This document shows positions 23,493 through 33,174 of a stretch of DNA of 64,000 bases, one piece after another (position 1 is the first letter of the stretch; the number at the start of each line of letters is the position of its first letter). This stretch comes from Paenibacillus oralis (GTDB lineage Bacteria; Bacillota; Bacilli; Paenibacillales; Paenibacillaceae), in NCBI RefSeq assembly GCF_003863965.1, contig NZ_RRCN01000001.1, positions 4,980,304 to 5,044,303 of the forward strand. Reading direction: 5' to 3'. A program made the position numbers and the translations under genes. Under the pieces are notes generated by a model. It was given only the letters and a program-made list of their open reading frames with translations. It did not search any database and was not told the DNA's origin.

Positions 23493-24764
23493 GTGACAGA
23501 CTGGAAAACGAAAGTTTTGGAAGAAATCGACGCGCGGCAGGATGAACTGCTTGAGCTTTGCTCGAAGCTGATCCAGTTTCCGACGGAAAATCCTCCCGGC
23601 GACTCGCGTGAAATCAGCGCCTTTATCATTGACTATTTGCACCGGGCAGGAATTTCGACGGATATTCACGCGGCGACGGAACAGATGCTGAACCTGGTGT
23701 CGGAGTACAAACCGGCTTCGAGCAACGGCCGGAAAAAATTGATCTTTTGCGGGCACACCGATGTGGTGCCCGCAGGGGATTTGGAGCGTTGGGATTTCGA
23801 TCCGTTCAGCGGGGAAATTCGTGATGGCTACATGCTGGGTCGCGGCGCTTCGGACATGAAAGGCGGGCTGGCCGGTCTTGTTTTTGCCACCGCGTTGCTG
23901 GCCAAGCTGGGCGTTCCGCTGCAAGGCGATCTGTCGCTGCTCATTGTCCCGGACGAAGAGACGGGCGGCCACCTCGGCGTGCCGTGGGTTTTGGAACGCG
24001 GCTTGATCGCAGGCACCGCGGCGGTTATCGCCGAGCCTTCGGGGCCGCTGAATCCGACGATCGGCCAGAAGGGGAGCTGCTGGTTCGAGTTCACCGTGGA
24101 AGGGACGCCGGGCCACGGCAGCCTGTCGCCGATCATTGGCGAGAGCGCGATCGTCAAAGCGGCCAAAGGCATCGAGGCGCTGCAGCGGCTGTGGGACATC
24201 GAGCCGAAAATACCGGACGAAGTGAAGGAAATCATCGAGATTTCCAAGGAATACGCCAAAGAGCGGGAAGGCCAGGGCCTGGCTTATCAAGTTTTTGATC
24301 ATGTCACGGTCAATATCGGAACGATTCAAGGCGGGACCAAGGTCAATGTTGTAGCCGACCGCTGCACCGTGCAGGTTGACTCCCGCGTGCCGTTTGGCGT
24401 GGATTACCGCGAGGTGATGGAACGGGCTCATTCGCTGCTCCTTGGCGCGGGGATCGAAACGGAAATTAAACCGTTTGGTTTTCAAGGCAACGCCAACTGG
24501 ACGCCGCCGGAGGAGCCGGTCGTCCGCCATCTGGTGGACAGCATTTCCGAGGTCAGCGGCGAGGAGGCTTACGGCGTATTGCAATGGGCTTCCAGCGACG
24601 CCCGCCATTTCCGTACCCACCATATTCCGGTGCTGCAGTACGGCCCGGCGGAGCTGTCCACGATTCACAATTTCAATGAGAAGGCGCCGGTTTGGCAGAT
24701 CATCCAATGCGCGAAAGTGTACGCGCTCACGGCGTTGAAATATTTGGGAGTCGATGAGAAATAG
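23493..24764 (+). CDS. M20 family metallopeptidase / deacylase (ArgE/DapE type)
   Basis: 423 residues. Metal-centre motifs are FCGHTDVVPAG with H88 and D90, GRGASDMKGG with D121, and PDEETGG with E155/E156; a late His lies in TIHNFNE. The dimerisation domain begins near GQKGSCWFEFTVEGTPGHG. Relatives hydrolyse N-acyl amino acids (ArgE, DapE) or dipeptides. GTG 23493 follows AAAGGAG at 8 nt. Placed between the binding protein and the ATPases of the transporter, it probably acts on the imported ligand in the cytosol. Confidence 0.9.
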   Translation: MTDWKTKVLEEIDARQDELLELCSKLIQFPTENPPGDSREISAFIIDYLHRAGISTDIHAATEQMLNLVSEYKPASSNGRKKLIFCGHTDVVPAGDLERWDFDPFSGEIRDGYMLGRGASDMKGGLAGLVFATALLAKLGVPLQGDLSLLIVPDEETGGHLGVPWVLERGLIAGTAAVIAEPSGPLNPTIGQKGSCWFEFTVEGTPGHGSLSPIIGESAIVKAAKGIEALQRLWDIEPKIPDEVKEIIEISKEYAKEREGQGLAYQVFDHVTVNIGTIQGGTKVNVVADRCTVQVDSRVPFGVDYREVMERAHSLLLGAGIETEIKPFGFQGNANWTPPEEPVVRHLVDSISEVSGEEAYGVLQWASSDARHFRTHHIPVLQYGPAELSTIHNFNEKAPVWQIIQCAKVYALTALKYLGVDEK

Positions 24765-24841
24765 CAGGAGTATCTGGAAATAGCAGAACGGCGAACTTGA
24801 CGAGTTATTATTGAAGTTTTTTTGTAAAGGAGGGGACTAGG

Positions 24842-25819
24842 ATGGCTAATTTGCTGGAGATCTCCGGCCTCCGCACGGAGTTCACGACGCCGGGAGGCGT
24901 CATCAAAGCGGTGGACGGCGTCAGCTTTACGGTGCGTAAAGGGGAGACGCTCGGGATCGTCGGCGAATCGGGGTGCGGGAAAAGCATCACCTCGCTGTCG
25001 ATCATGCAGCTGCTTCCTAAGCGGGTCGGCCGCGTTGCGGCGGGGGAAATCCGCTTCGAAGGCAAAAACCTGCTGACCGCTTCGCGCAGGGAAATGCGCC
25101 AAATTCGCGGCAATCGCATTGCGATGATTTTCCAGGAGCCGATGACGTCCCTGAATCCGGTATTCAAAGTCGGCAAGCAAGTATCCGAAGCCGCGCGTTA
25201 TCATTTGAAAATCGGCAAACAGGAAGCGCGTAAGCGCGTGGTGGATATGCTGGCCAAAGTCGGGATTCCCCGTCCCGAAAAAATATTCGACCAATATCCG
25301 CATCAACTGTCCGGCGGTATGCGGCAGCGGGTGATGATCGCCATGGCGATGGTGTGCAACCCGAGCCTGCTGATCGCGGACGAGCCGACCACGGCCCTCG
25401 ATGTGACGATTCAGGCGCAGATCCTCGACCTGATGCGCGATTTGCAGAGCAAAGAAGGGACATCGATCATGATGATCACACACGACCTAGGGGTCGTGGC
25501 GGAAATGTGCGATCGCGTCGTAATTATGTATGCCGGGCAGGTCGTGGAAGAGACGGACGTCAAGACGCTGTTCCGGATGCCGAGGCATCCTTATACCCGC
25601 GGGCTGTTGGCTTCGCTGCCGCAGCTGGCGGGGGACACCGACCGGCTTAAGTCGATTCCGGGACAGGTTCCGAATCCGCTCGAAATGCCTTCGGGCTGCC
25701 GCTTCGCTCCCCGCTGTCCGATGCGGGTCGAACGCTGCGAACAGTCGGACCCGGAACTTAAGGAAGTCGCTCCCGGACATCTGTGCCGGTGTCTGCTTGA
25801 ACAGGAGGCCAGCCTATGA
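24842..25819 (+). CDS. peptide ABC transporter ATP-binding protein (OppD/DppD type)
   Basis: 325 residues. Walker A GESGCGKS, signature [15 protein letters not shown], Walker [13 protein letters not shown], and a switch His in MMITHDLG. The C-terminal oligopeptide-transporter extension has [12 protein letters not shown] with conserved cysteines. AAAGGAGGGGAC precedes ATG 24842. The stop overlaps the next ATPase start by ATGA. The two ATPases form a heterodimer powering the permeases upstream. Confidence 0.94.
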   Translation: MANLLEISGLRTEFTTPGGVIKAVDGVSFTVRKGETLGIVGESGCGKSITSLSIMQLLPKRVGRVAAGEIRFEGKNLLTASRREMRQIRGNRIAMIFQEPMTSLNPVFKVGKQVSEAARYHLKIGKQEARKRVVDMLAKVGIPRPEKIFDQYPHQLSGGMRQRVMIAMAMVCNPSLLIADEPTTALDVTIQAQILDLMRDLQSKEGTSIMMITHDLGVVAEMCDRVVIMYAGQVVEETDVKTLFRMPRHPYTRGLLASLPQLAGDTDRLKSIPGQVPNPLEMPSGCRFAPRCPMRVERCEQSDPELKEVAPGHLCRCLLEQEASL

Positions 25820-26778
25820 GTACGCTGCTTGAAGTGCGCAACCTGAAAAAGCATTACCCGATCCGCAAAGGGCTGCTGTCCAAGCAAGTCGGCTCGGTGA
25901 AGGCGGTCGACGGAGTCACGATGTCGGTGCAGCGGGGGGAAACGCTGGCCGTGGTCGGCGAGTCCGGCTGCGGCAAATCGACGACAGGGCGGGCGATTCT
26001 TCGCCTGATTGAGCCGACGGACGGCGAAATCTGGTTTGACGGCACCGATGTGCGGGCGCTGAACCCGGAAGGGTTGCGGCAGCTGCGCACACAGATGCAG
26101 ATGGTGTTCCAGGACCCTTACGCTTCGCTTGATCCGCGCTGGACCGTACGGCAGACGCTGGAGGAGCCGCTGCGCACGCACAATCCCGGCAGCGCCGCCG
26201 CGCTGAAGGACCGGGTAGCCGAATTGATGGAGGTCGTCGGGTTATCGCCATATCACGCCGACCGCTATCCGCACGAGTTTTCAGGCGGTCAGCGGCAGCG
26301 GATCGGGATTGCCCGGGCGCTGGCGCTGAACCCGAAGTTTATCGTCTGCGACGAGCCGGTCTCCGCGCTGGATGTATCGATTCAGGCGCAGGTGCTGAAT
26401 CTGATGCAGGACTTGCAGGACCGGTTTGGCTTGACCTATCTGTTTATATCACATGACCTGTCCGTGGTGAAGTTTATCAGCGACCGCGTCGCGGTGATGT
26501 ATTTGGGCAAAGTGGTGGAGCTGGCGCCGACGGCGGAGCTGTTCGCGGCCCCGCTGCACCCGTATACCAAGGCGCTGATGTCCGCCGTGCCCGTGCCGAA
26601 CCCGGAGCAGCGGCCGGAAAGAATCGTGCTGTCCGGCGATGTTCCGAATCCGGAACAGCCCCCGAGCGGCTGCGCGTTCCATACGCGCTGTCCGCTGGCG
26701 ACGGACATCTGCCGTAAGGAGACCCCCGTGTTAAGGGAAGTGTCTTCCGGCCGGCAGGCCGCTTGCCATCTTGTATAA
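25816..26778 (+). CDS. peptide ABC transporter ATP-binding protein (OppF/DppF type)
   Basis: 320 residues. Walker [10 protein letters not shown], signature [15 protein letters not shown], Walker [13 protein letters not shown], switch LFISHDLS, and the C-terminal [12 protein letters not shown] motif. The [20 protein letters not shown] start is typical of OppF. It overlaps the OppD-type gene by ATGA. A strong intrinsic terminator 50 bp downstream marks the end of the transporter operon and of the metabolic island. Confidence 0.94.
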   Translation: MSTLLEVRNLKKHYPIRKGLLSKQVGSVKAVDGVTMSVQRGETLAVVGESGCGKSTTGRAILRLIEPTDGEIWFDGTDVRALNPEGLRQLRTQMQMVFQDPYASLDPRWTVRQTLEEPLRTHNPGSAAALKDRVAELMEVVGLSPYHADRYPHEFSGGQRQRIGIARALALNPKFIVCDEPVSALDVSIQAQVLNLMQDLQDRFGLTYLFISHDLSVVKFISDRVAVMYLGKVVELAPTAELFAAPLHPYTKALMSAVPVPNPEQRPERIVLSGDVPNPEQPPSGCAFHTRCPLATDICRKETPVLREVSSGRQAACHLV

Positions 26779-26831
26779 TTGATTTGGAAATGAACATATA
26801 CAATAGTAGAGAAGTTACTTTAAATGTTTGA

Positions 26832-26862
26832 AACCGCCGGTCATTGGTGCCGGCGGTTTTTT
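26832..26862 (+). terminator. rho-independent terminator ending the transporter operon
   Basis: AACCGCCGG (26832-26840) pairs with CCGGCGGTT (26850-26858), 9-nt loop, then TTTTTT. Confidence 0.9.
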
Positions 26863-26921
26863 CGATATGTTATAATTTTCAGGCGCGGATCAGGACGCCG
26901 TCGAGATAGCTGGAATGGGAT

Positions 26922-27056
26922 CAACTGCAAAAGTGCATCTCATTTGGGACTAGCGGATAAAAAAGCAGCTTATGGCCGGAAATGAACTGCACATTTGCAG
27001 TTGAACCGCCTGTTTCGAGAAATTTCGACGAAAATCGCCTGCACTTTTGCATTTCG
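26922..27056. repeat. palindromic intergenic repeat element
   Basis: Outer arms TGCAAAAGTGCA (26926-26937) and TGCACTTTTGCA (27040-27051) are exact reverse complements. In the middle AACTGCA-CATT-TGCAGTT (26985-27002) is a perfect 7-bp hairpin. The whole could fold as a large cruciform-like RNA or DNA. It resembles REP-type intergenic elements. Confidence 0.65.
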
Positions 27057-27116
27057 TAGGATGATCTTGAGTGGGATGATCTTGAGTAGGATGACCTTGA
27101 GCGGGAGGGCTTTGCG
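27057..27116 (+). repeat. 15-bp tandem repeat, 3 to 4 units
   Basis: Units of the form TRGGATGATCTTGAG start at 27057, 27072 and 27087, with a degenerate fourth at 27102. It directly abuts the palindromic element. Confidence 0.7.
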
Positions 27117-27318
27117 TGGGGCGGCCCAATAGCGGGGTGGCCTAGAACGGATGTGGTTTTTTAAAGTAGCTTCTATACGACCCTTCGACTAATGCTGAAC
27201 ATAGGAGTATGGACCTAAATTCGGCCCCGGACGCCGGCTTTTTCTGATGTGCAAACACATTTCTCACATTGAAACTATAGAGACAAACGTGCGGATTGCT
27301 GCGGAAAAAGTCGAAATT
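27117..27318. other. intergenic stretch without a gene
   Basis: Nothing recognisable apart from GCCGGC-type short inverted pieces. It separates the repeats from the sucCD control region. Confidence 0.4.
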
Positions 27319-27335
27319 CATCTCAATGCGAGATG
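27319..27335. promoter_or_regulatory. operator-like palindrome 1 upstream of sucC
   Basis: CATCTCAATGCGAGATG: half-sites CATCTC and GAGATG are exact, with a 5-bp centre. The same half-sites recur 91 bp downstream. Confidence 0.5.
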
Positions 27336-27408
27336 TGTGTTCCGACAAAAACCGGCTTTTTTTCAGCGGATAGACGCTTAAAAATGATAAAATGGGCCTA
27401 GCAATAAT

Positions 27409-27427
27409 TCATCTCAACTTGAGATGA
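27409..27427. promoter_or_regulatory. operator-like palindrome 2 upstream of sucC
   Basis: TCATCTCAACTTGAGATGA is a perfect 19-bp palindrome around a central C. Its half-site equals that of palindrome 1. The form resembles binding sites of MarR-type dimers, but no regulator can be named from this window. Confidence 0.6.
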
Positions 27428-27469
27428 AAACGATATAAAAAAGTTGTGTATAAATGATGAACTTTTTAA

Positions 27470-27497
27470 GGAAAGCGTTTTAAAAAAGTGGTACAAT
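27470..27497 (+). promoter_or_regulatory. sucCD promoter (extended -10) with overlapping cre-like site
   Basis: TGGTACAAT (27489-27497) is an extended -10. GGAAAGCGTTTTAA (27470-27483) matches the CcpA cre consensus TGWNANCGNTNWCA at 8 of 10 fixed positions and covers the -35 region. Glucose repression of sucCD by CcpA would fit a TCA-cycle operon; this is inference. Confidence 0.5.
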
Positions 27498-27581
27498 AAT
27501 CTGGGTTTCAGCTGATGTTTCCATGATGGGGGCCTGCTTTGTACCCTCTAATACCGCCTGTTGATAGGAGGATTTTTACGC

Positions 27582-28742
27582 ATGAATATCCATGAATATC
27601 AAGGAAAAGAAGTCCTGAAGCAGTACGGCGTTGCCGTTCCTGAAGGACGGGTGGCATTTACGGTCGACGAAGCCGTGAAAGCGGCGGAAACGCTGGGTAC
27701 GCCTGTTGTCGTCGTCAAGGCGCAAATCCACGCCGGGGGCCGGGGAAAAGCCGGCGGCGTCAAAGTTGCGAAAAATTTGGACGAAGTCAAAAGCTATGCG
27801 CAGGAGCTTCTCGGCAAAGTGCTGGTCACGCATCAGACGGGGCCGGAAGGCAAGGAGGTTAAGCGCCTGCTGATCGAGCAGGGCTGCGACATCAAGAAGG
27901 AATATTACGTCGGCGTCGTCGTGGACCGGGGAACCGGACGCGTAACGATGATGGCTTCCGAGGAAGGCGGCACCGAAATCGAAGAAGTGGCTGCAGCGAC
28001 ACCGGAGAAAATTTTCAAAGAAGTGATCGATCCGGCGGTCGGACTTACGCCGTTCCAGGCGCGTCGTTTGGCTTTTGCGATCAACATTCCAAACGAGCTC
28101 GTCGGGAAGGCTGCACAGTTTATGCTTGCTTTGTACAATGCGTTTATCGACAAAGATTGTTCCATCGCGGAAATCAACCCGCTGGTCGTCACCGGAGACG
28201 GCCATGTGCTGGCGCTCGACGCCAAGCTGAATTTTGATTCAAATGCTTTGTTCCGTCACAAGGACATTTTGGAGCTGCGCGATTTGGAAGAAGAGAACGA
28301 AAAGGAGATCGAAGCCTCGAAATTCGACCTCAGTTACATTGCCCTCGATGGGAACATCGGCTGCATGGTAAACGGGGCCGGACTTGCGATGGCGACGATG
28401 GACATCATTAAATATTATGGCGGCGACCCTGCAAACTTCCTGGACGTAGGGGGCGGCGCGACGGCCGAAAAAGTTACGGAGGCGTTCAAAATCATTTTGT
28501 CCGACGCCAAGGTGAAGGGCATTTTCGTCAATATTTTCGGCGGCATCATGAAATGCGACGTCATTGCTTCCGGCATCGTGGAAGCGGCGAAGCAGGTCGG
28601 TCTGGACCGTCCGCTAGTCGTGCGCCTGGAAGGGACGAACGTCGAGCTCGGGAAGCGGATATTGGCCGATTCGGGGCTGGCGATCGTATCCGCGGACTCC
28701 ATGGCCGACGGCGCGCAAAAGATCGTTTCGCTCGTATCCTAA
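27582..28742 (+). CDS. sucC: succinyl-CoA synthetase (ADP-forming), beta subunit
   Basis: 386 residues. ATP-grasp subunit of the TCA-cycle enzyme converting succinyl-CoA to succinate with substrate-level phosphorylation. [17 protein letters not shown] opens the ATP-grasp domain, [16 protein letters not shown] binds nucleotide, AEINPLVV carries the conserved acid and Asn, and [25 protein letters not shown] mark the C-terminal ligase domain. ATG 27582 follows TAGGAGGATTTTTACGC. It is 33 bp from sucD. In B. subtilis sucC follows ylqH directly; here a 14-kb island lies between. Confidence 0.97.
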   Translation: MNIHEYQGKEVLKQYGVAVPEGRVAFTVDEAVKAAETLGTPVVVVKAQIHAGGRGKAGGVKVAKNLDEVKSYAQELLGKVLVTHQTGPEGKEVKRLLIEQGCDIKKEYYVGVVVDRGTGRVTMMASEEGGTEIEEVAAATPEKIFKEVIDPAVGLTPFQARRLAFAINIPNELVGKAAQFMLALYNAFIDKDCSIAEINPLVVTGDGHVLALDAKLNFDSNALFRHKDILELRDLEEENEKEIEASKFDLSYIALDGNIGCMVNGAGLAMATMDIIKYYGGDPANFLDVGGGATAEKVTEAFKIILSDAKVKGIFVNIFGGIMKCDVIASGIVEAAKQVGLDRPLVVRLEGTNVELGKRILADSGLAIVSADSMADGAQKIVSLVS

Positions 28743-28775
28743 GTTTTACCTATCCATGAAGGGGAGGCTCGAAAT

Positions 28776-29705
28776 ATGAGTATTTTGGTCGATAAAAATA
28801 CAAAGGTCATCACCCAGGGGATTACAGGCAAAACCGCCCTGTTCCACGCCAAAGGCGCCCTGGATTACGGCACCCAAATGGTGGGGGGAACTTCGCCCGG
28901 CAAAGGGGGAAGCCAGGTCGACATCGCGCTGGAGAACGGAAGCACGGTCAGCCTGCCCGTTTTCAACACGGTGAAAGAAGCGAAAGCCGCTACCGGCGCG
29001 ACGGCCAGCGTTATTTACGTGCCGCCTGCTGCCGCGGCTGATTCCATTCTCGAAGCCGTAGAGGCGGAAATGGAGCTTGTCATCTGCATTACGGAAGGGA
29101 TTCCGGTGCTCGATATGGTTAAGGTCAAACGTTATATGGAAGGGAAAAAGACCGTGCTGATCGGTCCAAACTGTCCTGGTGTGATCACGCCGGGCGAATG
29201 CAAAATCGGCATTATGCCGGGATACATTCATCTTCCGGGCCATGTCGGCGTCGTATCCCGCAGCGGCACGCTGACGTATGAAGCCGTACATCAGCTTACG
29301 ACCCGAGGGATCGGGCAATCCTCGGCCGTTGGCATCGGCGGCGACCCGGTCAAGGGATCGGAGTTTATCGATATTTTGCGCCGGTTTAATGAAGACGAGA
29401 ACACGCATGCCGTCATCATGATCGGAGAAATCGGCGGCACGGCGGAAGAGGAAGCGGCCGAATGGATTAAGGAAAACATGACGAAACCTGTCGTCGGTTT
29501 TATCGGCGGGGTTACGGCGCCTCCGGGGAAACGGATGGGCCATGCCGGCGCGATCATTTCCGGCGGGAAAGGGACGGCGAAGGAGAAAATAGCCATGCTT
29601 GAGGCTTGCGGCATCAAAGTGGCGCCGACGCCTTCGGAAATGGGCGCTACGCTCGTCAGCGTGCTTGAGGAACGCGGTCTGCTCGAACGCTGCACGACAC
29701 ATTGA
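28776..29705 (+). CDS. sucD: succinyl-CoA synthetase, alpha subunit
   Basis: 309 residues. The N-terminal CoA-binding Rossmann domain has [21 protein letters not shown] and GGTSPGKGG. The phosphorylated active-site His is H256 in [32 protein letters not shown] is also diagnostic. It forms the enzyme with SucC. AGGGGAGG precedes ATG 28776. A TATAAT-bearing promoter and an intrinsic terminator overlap its downstream end. Confidence 0.97.
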   Translation: MSILVDKNTKVITQGITGKTALFHAKGALDYGTQMVGGTSPGKGGSQVDIALENGSTVSLPVFNTVKEAKAATGATASVIYVPPAAAADSILEAVEAEMELVICITEGIPVLDMVKVKRYMEGKKTVLIGPNCPGVITPGECKIGIMPGYIHLPGHVGVVSRSGTLTYEAVHQLTTRGIGQSSAVGIGGDPVKGSEFIDILRRFNEDENTHAVIMIGEIGGTAEEEAAEWIKENMTKPVVGFIGGVTAPPGKRMGHAGAIISGGKGTAKEKIAMLEACGIKVAPTPSEMGATLVSVLEERGLLERCTTH

Positions 29706-29722
29706 TTTTTATTTGGTATAAT
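29694..29722 (+). promoter_or_regulatory. candidate promoter overlapping the end of sucD
   Basis: A perfect TATAAT (29717-29722) preceded by TGG forms an extended -10; ACGACA at 29694-29699 is a 4/6 match to -35 at 17-bp spacing. Its start point would be about 6-7 nt before the terminator hairpin at 29735. Confidence 0.5.
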
Positions 29723-29734
29723 AAGGGAAAGGTA

Positions 29735-29774
29735 AGCAACCTTCACAGCCAATGGCGGGAAGGTTGCTTTTTTT
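29735..29774 (+). terminator. rho-independent terminator between sucD and dprA
   Basis: AGCAACCTTC (29735-29744) pairs with GAAGGTTGCT (29759-29768), 14-nt loop, then seven T. Confidence 0.9.
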
Positions 29775-29809
29775 GTTGTCCTGGCATACATCTGAATGGA
29801 GGAATGGAC

Positions 29810-30895
29810 ATGGAGAAAAAATGGATTCTGGTGGGGTTGCACGAAAGCCCCGGACTTGGCTGGAAGAGGATTCAAGGCATTTTGTCCCGGCCCGGTTGGG
29901 AGGGGGCGCCGGACTTTAGCTCCGCGGATTGGATGGAGCGGGGGCTCGATTCCGAGCTGGCCTTGCAAATGTCCAAGCTTTTCACCTTGGAGTGGATCGA
30001 ATCCCGACTGGAGCTGATGAGGCGTAAAAAAGTTCGAGCGATCACCCCTTTTGATGCGGAGTATCCTGTATTAATGAAGGAAATCACCCGCCCGCCTTGG
30101 GTGCTGTATACGCTGGGCGAGCCCGGGCTGCTCTCCACCCTGTCGGTGGCCATCGTAGGAACGCGTCTGCCTACCGCCTATGGGCGCAAGGTTGCCGTTC
30201 AACTGGCGGAGGAGCTGTGCGCCCACGGCATTACGGTCGTCAGCGGTTTGGCCCGCGGGATTGACGGGATCAGCCATGAGGCGGCGCTCCGGGCGGGCGG
30301 CTGGACAATCGCCGTGCTGGGTACGGCCATTGATGTCGCTTATCCGCCGGAAAACGCCTCCCTGTACCACAGCATTGCGGAGCAGGGGCTGATCGTTTCC
30401 GAATACCCGATCGGCACGCCGGGGCATCCCGGCATGTTTCCGCAGCGCAACCGGATCATCGCCGGGATCAGCCGCGGTACGGTGGTCGTGGAGGCGGACG
30501 CCCGCAGCGGTTCGCTCATCACGGTGGATTGGGCGCTGGAAGCGAACCGGGACGTGTTTGCCGTGCCCGGCCCGATCACCTCGCCCAAAAGCCGCGGTAC
30601 GCTGGCGCTGCTGAAGCAGGGAGCGAAAATCGTAACCGGTGCCCAAGATATTTGGGAGGAATATGGTTCCATCTTTTCCGCGCCCAAAATGCCTGTCCAA
30701 ACCGGGAAAAACGCAAACAAGTTGACAGATGAGGAGCGGCGCATATACCATATGTTGGAGCAGGGAATCGCCAGTTTTGACGAATTGCTTGTAAAAACGG
30801 AATGGGATTTTGGACTTTTACATTCAGTTCTGTTATCTTTAATCATGAAAAAAACGGTGGTCCAGCTCCCTGGCTCCGTTTATCAACTAATATAG
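29810..30895 (+). CDS. dprA: DNA processing protein DprA (Smf)
   Basis: 361 residues. DprA binds incoming single-stranded DNA and loads RecA in transformation. An N-terminal helix-hairpin-helix/SAM-like part (GLHESPGLGWKRIQGIL) precedes the Rossmann core with VAIVGTRLPTAYGR, VSGLARGIDGISHEAAL, VLGTAIDVAYPPEN, FPQRNRIIAGIS and VVEADARSGSLITVDWALE. A winged-helix DprA C-domain (about 295-361) follows. ATG 29810 has GGAGG 7 nt upstream; ATG 29804 is too close to it. It lies 77 bp before topA, the usual dprA-topA-trmFO order. Confidence 0.95.
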   Translation: MEKKWILVGLHESPGLGWKRIQGILSRPGWEGAPDFSSADWMERGLDSELALQMSKLFTLEWIESRLELMRRKKVRAITPFDAEYPVLMKEITRPPWVLYTLGEPGLLSTLSVAIVGTRLPTAYGRKVAVQLAEELCAHGITVVSGLARGIDGISHEAALRAGGWTIAVLGTAIDVAYPPENASLYHSIAEQGLIVSEYPIGTPGHPGMFPQRNRIIAGISRGTVVVEADARSGSLITVDWALEANRDVFAVPGPITSPKSRGTLALLKQGAKIVTGAQDIWEEYGSIFSAPKMPVQTGKNANKLTDEERRIYHMLEQGIASFDELLVKTEWDFGLLHSVLLSLIMKKTVVQLPGSVYQLI

Positions 30896-30972
30896 TCCAT
30901 TCCTAACCGAGAGTGGCTGAATATATGACTATATCAGATGGAAGTTTGTATGTTTGAGAGGAGGACGAACCT

Positions 30973-33075
30973 GTGGCGGATTCACTCGTCATCGTGGAAT
31001 CGCCTGCCAAGGCGAAAACGATTGGCAAATACCTAGGCAGCAAATACATCGTGAAAGCCTCAATGGGCCATGTTCGCGATTTGCCCAAAAGCCAAATTGG
31101 GGTTGAAGTGGAGAACGACTTCAGTCCGAAGTATATTACGATCCGTGGGAAGGGTTCCGTATTAAAAGAATTGAAGGATGCCAGTAAAAAGGTCAAAAAA
31201 ATCTATCTGGCAGCCGACCCCGATCGCGAAGGAGAAGCGATAGCCTGGCATCTGGCCCATGTCTTGGACGTGGATGAAAAGGAAACGTGCCGCGTCGTGT
31301 TTAATGAGATTACGAAGCAGGCGGTGAAGGATGCGTTTAAAAGCCCGCGCAAAATCAATATGGATCTGGTGAACGCGCAGCAGGCCAGACGCATTTTGGA
31401 TCGGCTCGTCGGTTACAAAATCAGCCCGCTGCTGTGGAAAAAGGTCAAAAAGGGCTTGTCGGCCGGCCGTGTTCAATCGGTTGCCGTCAAGATCATTTTG
31501 GACCGGGAAAACGAAATTTCCGCGTTTGTACCCGAGGAATACTGGAGCATTACGGCGAGGCTAAAAACCGGAGAGTCCTCGTTCGAAGCGAAGTTTCATC
31601 AATTCCGCGGCCAGAAGCTTGAGCTGAAGAGCGAGCAGCAGGTTAAGGAGATTTTACAATCGATCGAAAAAGCCAAATTCAGCGTTGCCGAGGTCAAGGA
31701 GAAGGAACGTCTGCGCCATCCGGCCGCTCCGTTTACGACCAGCTCTCTGCAGCAGGAAGCGGCCCGCAAGCTGAATTTCCGCGCCGCCAAAACGATGTCG
31801 GTCGCCCAGCAGCTGTATGAGGGCGTTGACCTTGGGAAGGAAGGCACCGTCGGCCTCATTACCTACATGCGTACCGACTCGACCCGGATTGCCGCGTCGG
31901 CGCAGGAGGAAGCGCAGGAATACATCCTGGGCAAGTACGGCAAAGACTATGTTCCCGAATCGCCGCGCCAATACTCGAAGAAGGCGGCCGGCGCGCAGGA
32001 TGCCCACGAAGCGATTCGCCCGACGTCGGCGATGCGCGACCCCGAATCGGTCAAGGAATTCACCAGCCGGGACCAGTATCGGCTGTATAAGCTGATTTGG
32101 GACCGCTTTATGGCCAGCCAGATGTCCTCGGCCGTGCTGGATACGCTGTCCGTCGATATCGCTGCCGGCGAGGCGACATTCCGCGCCGTCGGGTCGAAAA
32201 TCCGCTTTCCGGGATTTATGAAGCTGTATGTGGAAGGCAACGACGACGGAAGCGCCAACGACGATGACAAGTTTTTGCCGCCGCTGGCGCAAGGGGATAA
32301 GCTGATCACGGAAGAGATCGAGCCGAAGCAGCACTTCACCCAGCCGCCGCCGCGGTATACGGAAGCCCGCCTCGTCAAAACGCTGGAGGAACTGGGTATC
32401 GGACGCCCAAGCACGTATGCGCCAACCCTGGAGACGATCCAAAAACGCGGTTACGTCGCGATTGAGGAGAAGAAGTTTGTGCCTACCGAGCTGGGCGAGC
32501 TGGTCATCGAGCAAATGGAGCAATTTTTCCCGGAAATCCTCGATGTGGAGTTTACGGCCCATATGGAGGAGGACCTTGACCACGTGGAGGAAGGCGCCGA
32601 AGATTGGGTCCGGGTGCTCGGCGAATTCTACGAATCGTTTGAGAAACGCCTTAGCGTGGCCGAGGAAGAAATGAAGGAAATCGAGATCGAAGACGAGGTT
32701 TCCGACGAAATTTGCGAAAAATGCGGCAAACCGATGGTGTATAAACTGGGACGGTTCGGCAAGTTCCTGGCTTGTTCGGGGTTCCCGGATTGCCGGAACA
32801 CGAAGCCGATCGTCAAGGATATCGGCGTAACTTGCCCGAAATGCAAGGAAGGCCATGTGGTGGAGCGGCGCAGCAAGAAGGGGCGGATTTTTTACGGCTG
32901 CGATCGTTACCCGGAATGCGATTTCGTATCTTGGGATAAGCCGTCGCCGAAGCCTTGCCCGAAATGCGGTTCACTGCTCGTAGAGAAGCGGAACAAGCAG
33001 GGCGGAAAGCTGCAATGCACTTCCTGCGACTACGTGGAGGCCATCGAGGAAAATGACGACGGTGCCGACGATTAA
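30973..33075 (+). CDS. topA: DNA topoisomerase I
   Basis: 700 residues. Type IA enzyme that relaxes negative supercoils through a 5'-phosphotyrosine. The TOPRIM domain has E9 in [15 protein letters not shown] and D82-x-D84-x-E86 in [15 protein letters not shown]; the catalytic tyrosine is Y298 in [10 protein letters not shown]. The C-terminus carries three zinc-ribbon units (CEKCGKP, CPKCKEG, CPKCGSL with paired distal Cys) and an acidic end. GTG 30973 follows GAGAGGAGGACGAACCT. Normal length for Bacillales. Confidence 0.97.
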   Translation: MADSLVIVESPAKAKTIGKYLGSKYIVKASMGHVRDLPKSQIGVEVENDFSPKYITIRGKGSVLKELKDASKKVKKIYLAADPDREGEAIAWHLAHVLDVDEKETCRVVFNEITKQAVKDAFKSPRKINMDLVNAQQARRILDRLVGYKISPLLWKKVKKGLSAGRVQSVAVKIILDRENEISAFVPEEYWSITARLKTGESSFEAKFHQFRGQKLELKSEQQVKEILQSIEKAKFSVAEVKEKERLRHPAAPFTTSSLQQEAARKLNFRAAKTMSVAQQLYEGVDLGKEGTVGLITYMRTDSTRIAASAQEEAQEYILGKYGKDYVPESPRQYSKKAAGAQDAHEAIRPTSAMRDPESVKEFTSRDQYRLYKLIWDRFMASQMSSAVLDTLSVDIAAGEATFRAVGSKIRFPGFMKLYVEGNDDGSANDDDKFLPPLAQGDKLITEEIEPKQHFTQPPPRYTEARLVKTLEELGIGRPSTYAPTLETIQKRGYVAIEEKKFVPTELGELVIEQMEQFFPEILDVEFTAHMEEDLDHVEEGAEDWVRVLGEFYESFEKRLSVAEEEMKEIEIEDEVSDEICEKCGKPMVYKLGRFGKFLACSGFPDCRNTKPIVKDIGVTCPKCKEGHVVERRSKKGRIFYGCDRYPECDFVSWDKPSPKPCPKCGSLLVEKRNKQGGKLQCTSCDYVEAIEENDDGADD

Positions 33076-33174
33076 ACCGGCGCCTCCCGCTTGGACCAAT
33101 ACCGTACGAATTAATATTTGAAGCGGGAAATCATCTAAGATACTCAGCAGGAGATTTGGGGGGATTTTACTCTT

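Noticed and set aside
21900-24707. A 935-codon open frame on the minus strand across the binding-protein and M20 genes
   Set aside because: It is antisense to two well-supported genes with clear motifs, is rich in Arg/His/Phe as expected from reverse reading of GC-rich codons, and has no domain or ribosome site.
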